A stretch of 19,060 nucleotides of DNA from assembly GCA_964630925.1 (NCBI GenBank), contig CAZVZK010000182.1, forward strand, positions 1 through 19,060, read 5' to 3'. A program made the translations under genes and the position numbers. Numbering within the stretch: the stretch's first letter is position 1; the number at the start of each line of letters is the position of its first letter. The notes under the pieces are model-generated. The model did not search any database and was not told the DNA's origin. It saw only the letters and a program-made list of their open reading frames with translations. Positions 14,397-19,060 of this stretch are shown here, in pieces. Source of the DNA: RGDT01 sp964630925. Lineage in GTDB: Bacteria; Planctomycetota; Planctomycetia; Gemmatales; Gemmataceae.

Positions 14397-15113
14397 TTAT
14401 TTCATTGGGGCGGTGTAGGGCCGGACGCGGACGTTGCGGAAGGCGACGGGGCCGTGGTCGCCCTGGAGCATGAGCGGGCCCTTCTCCATCTCCTTCTTCG
14501 ACCAGTTATGCCCGGTCGGCGTGGCCAGCTCCTGGCCCTCGTGGATCACCCTCCCGTTAAGCGTGGCCTTGACAATGCGGGCGTTGGCGGTCTTCTTGCC
14601 GTCCGCAAAGCGGGGCGCCAGGAAGACGGCCGAGAGGGCCTGCCACTCACCGGGGGCCTTGCAGGCGTTGACCTTGGGGGCGATGCCCTTGTCGATGTGT
14701 TTGTAGGTGGGCAGGAGGTTGGCGCGCGGGTAGATGCCGCCGCAGTCGCTGCCGGTCAGGTCGCCCTTCTTGTTGAAGCTGTCGCAGAGCTGGATCTCGT
14801 ACAGGCCGTGGAACTTGACGCCCGAGTTGGACCCCCTGGCGAGGTTGAACTCGAAGGCGATCTCCACGTCGCCGAACTCCTCCTTGGTGAAGAGGTCGCG
14901 CTCGCGGCCATCCGGCCCGTTGACGAAGACGCCCTTGCCGTCTTTCCCCTCGAGGCGGCGTCCATCCTTGCCCTTGAGCGCCACGTCGCCGGCGGCGAAC
15001 CACTTGCCGAGGGGCCCCTTGAAGGACGCCTCGGGTTTGGTGAGGAGGTCGGCCCAGGCGGGGGCGTCGGCGGCGAGGAGGCAGGGGAGCAGGAGCAGGG
15101 CCAGGAGACGCAT
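14397..15113 (-). CDS. secreted DUF1080 (3-keto-disaccharide hydrolase-like) protein
   Basis: The 238-residue protein has a signal peptide (MRLLALLLLPCLLAADAPAW) and a single concanavalin-like beta-sandwich domain of the DUF1080 family. The hallmark stretch is DLFTKEEFGDVEIAFEFN followed by NSGVKFHGLYEIQLCDS (about 73-112), and GPLMLQGDHGPVAFRNVRVRP closes the domain. DUF1080 proteins are expanded in planctomycetes and annotated as 3-keto-glycoside or glucanase-like hydrolases; the substrate here is unknown. The start at 15113 gives a clean signal peptide, though its ribosome binding site is weak. It is the first gene of the minus-strand cluster, 58 nt before lysC, and may share a promoter with it. 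Confidence 0.9.
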   Translation of the reverse strand: MRLLALLLLPCLLAADAPAWADLLTKPEASFKGPLGKWFAAGDVALKGKDGRRLEGKDGKGVFVNGPDGRERDLFTKEEFGDVEIAFEFNLARGSNSGVKFHGLYEIQLCDSFNKKGDLTGSDCGGIYPRANLLPTYKHIDKGIAPKVNACKAPGEWQALSAVFLAPRFADGKKTANARIVKATLNGRVIHEGQELATPTGHNWSKKEMEKGPLMLQGDHGPVAFRNVRVRPYTAPMK

Positions 15114-15397
15114 GGGGTGGGGTTCCAGGGCGGGCTATCCGGGCATTGTAGGAGGCCGGGGCGGCACGATAAAGCCCGCGCCGCCGACGGCCGATCCGAG
15201 GGGCCTCCTCAAGCAAGCGGGGGCCACGCCGCTCGCTCAGTGATGACACCTGCGTCGTCCTGTGTGTCTCGAAGATCGATCAACTATCACACCGTCGGGA
15301 GCTGGTGCCGCGAGGGAAAGCCCCATGTGTGAGTGGCCGGGCTGACCTCTCACTTCTAAATCGATGCCAGCCGCCCACCCTCACCGACGAGGCCCGA
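15114..15397. other. divergent intergenic region with possible promoter
   Basis: This 284-nt stretch separates the minus-strand DUF1080-lysC cluster from the plus-strand hydrolase gene. On the minus strand TACAAT (15150 down to 15145) is a good -10 match, with a poor -35 (TTTATC, 15173 down to 15168) 17 nt upstream. It would drive the DUF1080-lysC-propeller cluster from about 15138. I find no clear promoter for the plus-strand gene and no RNA gene. Confidence 0.4.
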
Positions 15398-16363
15398 ATG
15401 CTCTTCATCACCAACCGCGTCCTCAAGCAGAACAACCAGACACGCCACCGCGCCGTCGATTTCGACCTGCGCGACACGAACGCCCTCCAGTCGCTCTTCT
15501 TCTGCGAGAGGGTCGGGCAGGATGACTACAACGAGATCGGCAGCGTGGAGCTGATGCGGCGGCTGAAGGACTCGCCCGCCGAGCAGGTGCTGGCCTTCAT
15601 TCACGGCTTCAACAACCTGCCCGAGGACGCGGCCTTCCAGCGCGCGGAGCAGCTCCAGGCGTACCTGGACGCCCGCAGGCCCAACCTGGCCGTGGTCGTC
15701 CCGGTCATCTGGCCGTGCGCCCAGACCGACGGCACGGCCGGCTTCATCAGGGGCTACTACGACGACCAGGCGGCCGCCGACAGCAGCGCCACCGCGTTCG
15801 GGCGGGCGCTGGCGAAGTTGCAGGAATGGCAGCTCGCGAACATCGCCAACGACACGCCCTGCCTGAAGAGGCTGAACGTCCTGGCCCACTCCATGGGCAA
15901 CCGCGTCCTCCGCGGGGCCATCCGCTGGTGGTCCCAGGAGATCCTCGGCGCCGAGCCGCCCCTGCTGTTCCGCAACATCTTCATGGCGGCGGCGGACGTG
16001 GAGAACGAGACCCTGGAACGCACCCACGAGGGTGGCCTCATCCCGATGGCGGCGCGGAACGTGGTCGTCTACCACACCTTCGACGACATGGCGATGCGGG
16101 CGAGCAAGGCGGCGAACGCCGGCATCCGCAGCGTCTCGCGGCGGCTGGGGCACACCGGGCCGTACGACATGACGAAGGTCCCCGCCAACGTGTATGCGGC
16201 GAGCTGCGACGCGGTCGCTCTGGCCTACGACCCCAACCGCGGCCACACGTATTTCATCGACGTGCACAACGCCCAGCCGGGCAGCGTCTTCGCCCACGTC
16301 TACAATAGCCTTGTGACGGCACGCCCGGAGCATGACGGCACGAACCGATACACGGTCACATAG
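15398..16363 (+). CDS. alpha/beta hydrolase, DUF900-like
   Basis: The 321-residue protein has an alpha/beta-hydrolase core without signal peptide, so it is probably cytoplasmic. Visible landmarks are the oxyanion-side strand VLAFIHGFNN (64-73), a strand VVVPVIWP (99-106) and the nucleophile elbow LAHSMGNRVL (162-171) with Ser165. The strand FMAAADVE (195-202) probably supplies the acid (Asp200), and RGHTYFIDVHN (281-291) is the likely catalytic His283 region. AHSMG in place of GxSxG and the AAADV strand are typical of the DUF900 group, whose substrates are unknown. The ATG at 15398 begins right at the first strand (MLFITNRV) and follows GAGG; the longer in-frame start at 15305 adds non-conserved sequence. 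The next gene starts 14 nt after its stop. Confidence 0.85.
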   Translation: MLFITNRVLKQNNQTRHRAVDFDLRDTNALQSLFFCERVGQDDYNEIGSVELMRRLKDSPAEQVLAFIHGFNNLPEDAAFQRAEQLQAYLDARRPNLAVVVPVIWPCAQTDGTAGFIRGYYDDQAAADSSATAFGRALAKLQEWQLANIANDTPCLKRLNVLAHSMGNRVLRGAIRWWSQEILGAEPPLLFRNIFMAAADVENETLERTHEGGLIPMAARNVVVYHTFDDMAMRASKAANAGIRSVSRRLGHTGPYDMTKVPANVYAASCDAVALAYDPNRGHTYFIDVHNAQPGSVFAHVYNSLVTARPEHDGTNRYTVT

Positions 16364-16377
16364 CACCCGAGGCCACC

Positions 16378-16671
16378 ATGAGCAATGAGCCGGACATCCG
16401 CAAGAAACGGTCTGCGGTGCTGTCGGTGCTGCTGGCGGCCGTGGCGGCGACGGCCTGCACGGTGTTCCTCGTCCTGCTGACGGGCGGGTTCTTCCTGTAC
16501 GTCGTGGCGGTGGGGCTGGTGCTAGTCGGCTTCGCCGGGCTGCACTACATCGTCTGGGGCCGGATGCTGACGCGGCTCCTCAAGGACGAGATCGAGGAGG
16601 CGCGGCGGCTGGACGAGGCGTACGACGAGCCACGCCCGCCGCGGTCCTCGACGGCGTACCGGCAGCGGTGA
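16378..16671 (+). CDS. small two-transmembrane protein
   Basis: The 97-residue protein has a short basic N-terminus (IRKKR, 8-12), two hydrophobic helices (about 13-35 and 37-59) and a charged amphipathic C-terminal helix (RLLKDEIEEARRLDEAYDE), ending in a disordered Pro/Arg tail. The loop LHYIVWGRML after the second helix resembles a motif in other small planctomycete membrane proteins. The basic N-terminus suggests that both ends face the cytoplasm. It sits 14 nt after the hydrolase gene with a GAGG upstream, so it is likely in the same transcript. No function is known. Confidence 0.72.
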   Translation: MSNEPDIRKKRSAVLSVLLAAVAATACTVFLVLLTGGFFLYVVAVGLVLVGFAGLHYIVWGRMLTRLLKDEIEEARRLDEAYDEPRPPRSSTAYRQR

Positions 16672-16680
16672 GCACCGCGG

Positions 16681-17355
16681 TCAGAGCAGCAGGTCGAGCG
16701 CCCAGCAGCCGCGGAGGTGTTCGCCGGGCTCACGGCAGTGGCGGAGGAGGGCGTCGTCGTCACAGCCTGCCTCTTCGAGGGCGTCGCCGAGGACGGGCAT
16801 GCAGTCCCAGGCGCCGTCCTCGCGGATGCCGCGTGCCAGGGCGGGGATGATGCCGTTGCCCCACGCCAGCCAGCCGGGGTCGATGCGGACGTCGCGGAAC
16901 GGGTTGCCCACGATCTCGCGGAGCAGGGCGGCCTGGCGGCGTGTGCCGTCGGCGAGGTGCAGGTCCCAGGTGGCGGCGAGGTCGTAGGAGGCGGCGCCCA
17001 TCGCGTGGCGGACGGCCGCCCCGGAGGCGGCCGCGAAGGCGTGCTCCAGCGGCCCCTCCGCGCGCATGTTGGTCGCCCAGTAGGCGGCCATGACCGCCTG
17101 GCGCTGGACGCCGCCGTTGACCGCCACGGCCTCGGTGCGGGCGCGGGCCAGCTCGACCTGGCTGGCGAGGCCGTCGGCGAAACGTTCGGCGACCTCGACG
17201 GCGGCGCGGCTCCTCGGGTCGGGGAGCAGATCCCAGATGAGGCGGCAGGCGGCGCACATCAGCAGGCGGCACTTGCGGTCACCGACGTGCCGCTCCGTGA
17301 GGAGGCGGATCATCGGCGTCGGGTCATTGCTGGCCAGCCATTCGTCCTCGGTCAT
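16681..17355 (-). CDS. MTExEWL / HxRGCWxLDL family protein (second copy)
   Basis: The 224-residue protein is a paralogue of the gene at 2478-3197. It has the N-terminal MTEDEWLASNDPTPM, then DRKCRLLMCAACRLIWDLL and AVEVAERFADGLASQ, an Ala-rich helical middle, and RDVRIDPGWLAWGNGIIPAL. It ends with CMPVLGDALEEAGCDDDALL and GEHLRGCWALDLLL. It keeps the GNPFRDVRIDP block that the other copy has replaced, so it looks closer to the family consensus. The frame stays open far upstream through the neighbouring propeller gene, but the ATG at 17355 is where family similarity begins, and AAGGG lies about 9 nt before it. Function unknown; cytoplasmic by lack of signal. Confidence 0.82.
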   Translation of the reverse strand: MTEDEWLASNDPTPMIRLLTERHVGDRKCRLLMCAACRLIWDLLPDPRSRAAVEVAERFADGLASQVELARARTEAVAVNGGVQRQAVMAAYWATNMRAEGPLEHAFAAASGAAVRHAMGAASYDLAATWDLHLADGTRRQAALLREIVGNPFRDVRIDPGWLAWGNGIIPALARGIREDGAWDCMPVLGDALEEAGCDDDALLRHCREPGEHLRGCWALDLLL

Positions 17356-17437
17356 GTCGGCTACCCTTGTCGCCGCGCGGGCCACCACGCCCTCATGTTG
17401 ACGACAAGGCCCCCTCCGACGCAAGACCAAGACGGGT

Positions 17438-17568
17438 AGAAGAGTTGTCCACGGATCGCACGGATCAAACGGATAACAGCCAGGAAGCAGCAGAGGACCT
17501 CGCCTCTTGCCTGCTTCTGTTCTTGGCTCTGATCCGTTTGATCCGTGCGATCCGTGGACAACTCTTCT
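17438..17568. repeat. inverted repeat with perfect 37-bp arms
   Basis: The left arm at 17438-17474 and the right arm at 17532-17568 are exact reverse complements over 37 bp. The 57-nt interior continues to pair imperfectly (AGCCAGGAA and AGAGG on the left against CCTCTTGCC and TTCTTGGCT on the right). Within each arm a 9-nt unit repeats three times: CGGATCGCA, CGGATCAAA, CGGATAACA. The right arm ends on the first base of the stop codon of the downstream-lying minus-strand gene (17568). The ATCCGTG-type repeats resemble dispersed palindromic elements seen in several phyla, including planctomycetes. It could form a very stable stem and may act as a terminator. Confidence 0.85.
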
Positions 17569-18803
17569 TACTTCTCCTCGATGCGGTAGAGGTGCGTCCC
17601 CGTGCGGACGTACAGCGCCTTGCCGGCCACGGCCGGCGTGGCATTCACGTCGCCATCGAGCTGATTCGTGGCGACGACCTTGCCGTCGCGGTCCGCGGTG
17701 ACGACGCTGCACTTGGCCTTGCGGTCGAAGACGTACAGGTGGCCGTCGGCCACCACCGGGGACGAGTAGAAGTCGCCACCCAGGCGACGCTTCCACACGT
17801 CCTTGCCCGTCTTCGCGTCCACGCCGATGGCGAACCCGCCGTCGTTCACCAGGAGGAGCAGGTCGCCCAGAAGGATCGGCGCGGGCCGCGACGGCGCCTC
17901 CTTCCTGTACTCCCATTCGACGTGCGACTTCGTCACGTCGCCCTTGCCGTCCGGCTTCACGGCCAGCAGAGTCTTCATGTGGCCGTTCGTCAGGTACACC
18001 AGCCCGTTGCCGAACTGCGGCGGCGTCGCCGCGTTCATCCCGCCGTGGACCACTCGCCACAGCTCCTTGCCCGTGCGCGGCTCCAGAGAGACGGTCCCGT
18101 TCGCCGCGGTGACGATCATCTGCTTCTTGCCGCCGACCTCGATGACCAGTGGGGTGCAGTACGCCTTCTTCATGTCGCCGTCCTTGATCCTGTCGGCCAG
18201 GCCGCGTGGCGTCTCCCAAACCGTCTCGCCCGTCTTCTTGTTCAACGCGGCGGAATACTGCCTGTCGTGGCCGTCGAAAGTCAGGAGGATCAGATCTTCC
18301 CAGATGACCGGCGAGGACCCCGGCCCGCGGAAATGGTCGCAGGGCAGGTCGCGGCGCTCCCAGATCTTCTTGCCCGTCTCGGTGTCGATGCAGGCGGTAC
18401 CTGCGGAGCCGAAGTGGACGTACACCCGGCCCGGCTCGATGGCCGGGGTCGGCGAGGCGTTGGAGTTGAACTCCGGCTTGATGAAGTACGGCAGCTTCGG
18501 CGTGTCGAAGACCTTGATGTCGTGAACGATCTTGCCTGAGTCGCGGTCCACGCACACGGCGTACTGCGCCTTGCCGCCCTCGGTGGCGGTGGTCACCCAC
18601 ACCTGCTTGCCGAGGACGACGGGCGACGACCAGCCCTTGTCGTGGATGGCGGTCTTCCAGGCGACGTTCTTCTTCTCGGACCACTCGCGCGGCAGGCCCT
18701 TGGCGTCGGAGATGCCCGTGCCATTGGGGCCGCGGAACTGCGTCCAGTCGTCGGCGGCCAGGGTGAGGGGGGCGGTCAGCAGGAGGAGCAGGAGGGGACG
18801 CAT
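17568..18803 (-). CDS. secreted PQQ-like beta-propeller protein (third member)
   Basis: The 411-residue protein has a short signal peptide (MRPLLLLLLTAPLTLAA) and the opening DWTQFRGPNGTGISDAKGLP (19-38), the form most common in planctomycete PQQ-type propellers. Blade motifs include CVDRDSGKIV (84-93), CIDTETGKKIW, LNKKTGETVW, LEPRTGKELW and VDAKTGKDVWKRRLGG, so several blades are well conserved. It is clearly more distant from the tandem pair at 9888-12479 than those are from each other. There is no haem site or lipobox. The start at 18803 gives the signal peptide directly and follows GAGG by 8 nt; the in-frame upstream extension to 18839 is unlikely. Its stop abuts the long inverted repeat. 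Confidence 0.88.
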   Translation of the reverse strand: MRPLLLLLLTAPLTLAADDWTQFRGPNGTGISDAKGLPREWSEKKNVAWKTAIHDKGWSSPVVLGKQVWVTTATEGGKAQYAVCVDRDSGKIVHDIKVFDTPKLPYFIKPEFNSNASPTPAIEPGRVYVHFGSAGTACIDTETGKKIWERRDLPCDHFRGPGSSPVIWEDLILLTFDGHDRQYSAALNKKTGETVWETPRGLADRIKDGDMKKAYCTPLVIEVGGKKQMIVTAANGTVSLEPRTGKELWRVVHGGMNAATPPQFGNGLVYLTNGHMKTLLAVKPDGKGDVTKSHVEWEYRKEAPSRPAPILLGDLLLLVNDGGFAIGVDAKTGKDVWKRRLGGDFYSSPVVADGHLYVFDRKAKCSVVTADRDGKVVATNQLDGDVNATPAVAGKALYVRTGTHLYRIEEK

Positions 18804-18841
18804 GTGGCGGCCTCGGCGGGGGTGAATGGCGGGTTGCATTC

Positions 18842-18870
18842 ACGTTAGCGGGGCGGTGGGGCGGGGACAA
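18842..18870 (-). promoter_or_regulatory. weak promoter candidate for the third propeller gene
   Basis: On the minus strand TTGTCC (18870 down to 18865) is followed after 17 nt by TAACGT (18847 down to 18842). The spacing is ideal but the -10 matches only three of six consensus positions. It is placed correctly, about 40 nt before the start codon at 18803. Confidence 0.3.
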
Positions 18871-19060
18871 GTTGACAACGCATGCCCGCCGTATCATGAC
18901 AGGCGGGCCGCTGTCACCACGTAGCCGTTCACCCGACCTGTGGAGTTAGACAAAATCAGACGGTGTGTGTGGCCAGGGCGCTGGTGGTGGCGGTCTGACC
19001 ACTTACCCTGCTCCGAAAATTTCGCGTTCAGGGGAGATCAGGGCGCGCACCATCGCCTTG

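Noticed and set aside
12473..14473. Plus-strand 666-codon ORF antisense to lysC
   Set aside because: The protein is a His/Asp/Gly/Val-rich shadow with no domain, exactly opposite the well-supported aspartate kinase.
16681..18897. A single 738-codon minus-strand protein spanning the third propeller gene and the second MTExEWL gene
   Set aside because: Only the last 224 codons show family similarity, and the rest is the wrong frame of the propeller gene. No fusion is supported.
18872..18897. Plus-strand TTGACA and TATCAT pair
   Set aside because: The -35 match is perfect but the spacer is only 14 nt, and the following ATG ORF has 17 codons without family resemblance, so no gene is served.
19003..19060. 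Possible C-terminus of a gene entering from the right on the minus strand (reads KAMVRALISPEREIFGAG then TAA)
   Set aside because: Only 18 codons are visible and open frames of this length are common by chance at this GC content; no family could be recognised.
1..19060. tRNA, rRNA, CRISPR array, insertion sequence, prophage or defence system
   Set aside because: Reading both strands I found no cloverleaf with expected conserved bases, no regularly spaced direct repeats, no transposase or integrase motif and no defence-type gene cluster.

Overview
The window is high-GC bacterial chromosome that looks planctomycetal, most likely from the Gemmata/Gemmataceae side of the phylum. The reasons are family content: a DUF1501 protein with a Tat signal, three secreted PQQ-type beta-propeller proteins beginning WPxFRG or WTQFRG, a DUF1080 protein, a degenerate CehA/McbA-like protein, a DUF5681-like orphan, and two members of a Gemmataceae-typical family running from MTExEWL to HxRGCWxLDL. 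This assignment rests on recognising families by eye, not on a search.

Layout. Bases 1-2107 (+): the tail of an unidentified gene, a DUF1501 protein and a small exported protein. 2108-2477: an untranslated gap between convergent genes that holds an inverted repeat. 2478-3197 (-): first MTExEWL-family gene. 3457-4365 (+): DUF5681-like protein. 4590-6886 (+): CehA/McbA-like protein overlapping by 4 nt with a TrkA-type potassium channel. 6930-9100 (+): sigma70-like promoter, guaB (IMP dehydrogenase) and an exported Cys-containing protein whose start lies inside guaB. 9259-9846 (+): glycine-zipper lipoprotein. 9854-9882: a strong hairpin between convergent genes. 9888-15113 (-): a probable four-gene operon read as DUF1080 protein, four-ACT aspartate kinase (lysC) and two tandem paralogous beta-propeller proteins. 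15398-16671 (+): DUF900-like alpha/beta hydrolase and a small two-TM protein. 16681-17355 (-): second MTExEWL-family gene. 17438-17568: a long, perfect-armed inverted repeat. 17568-18803 (-): third beta-propeller protein. 18804-19060: no recognised gene.

Functionally the window mixes housekeeping metabolism (GMP synthesis through guaB, aspartate-family amino acids through lysC) with the envelope and secreted proteins typical of planctomycetes. I see no phage module, transposase, CRISPR array, tRNA or rRNA, and no convincing new multi-gene system. The items most worth a second look are the 37-bp-armed inverted repeat with 9-nt internal periodicity, the CehA/McbA-like protein that lacks the usual metal-binding histidines and is coupled to a potassium channel, the four-ACT aspartate kinase embedded among secreted-protein genes, and a hairpin that would cover the ribosome binding site of the lipoprotein gene.
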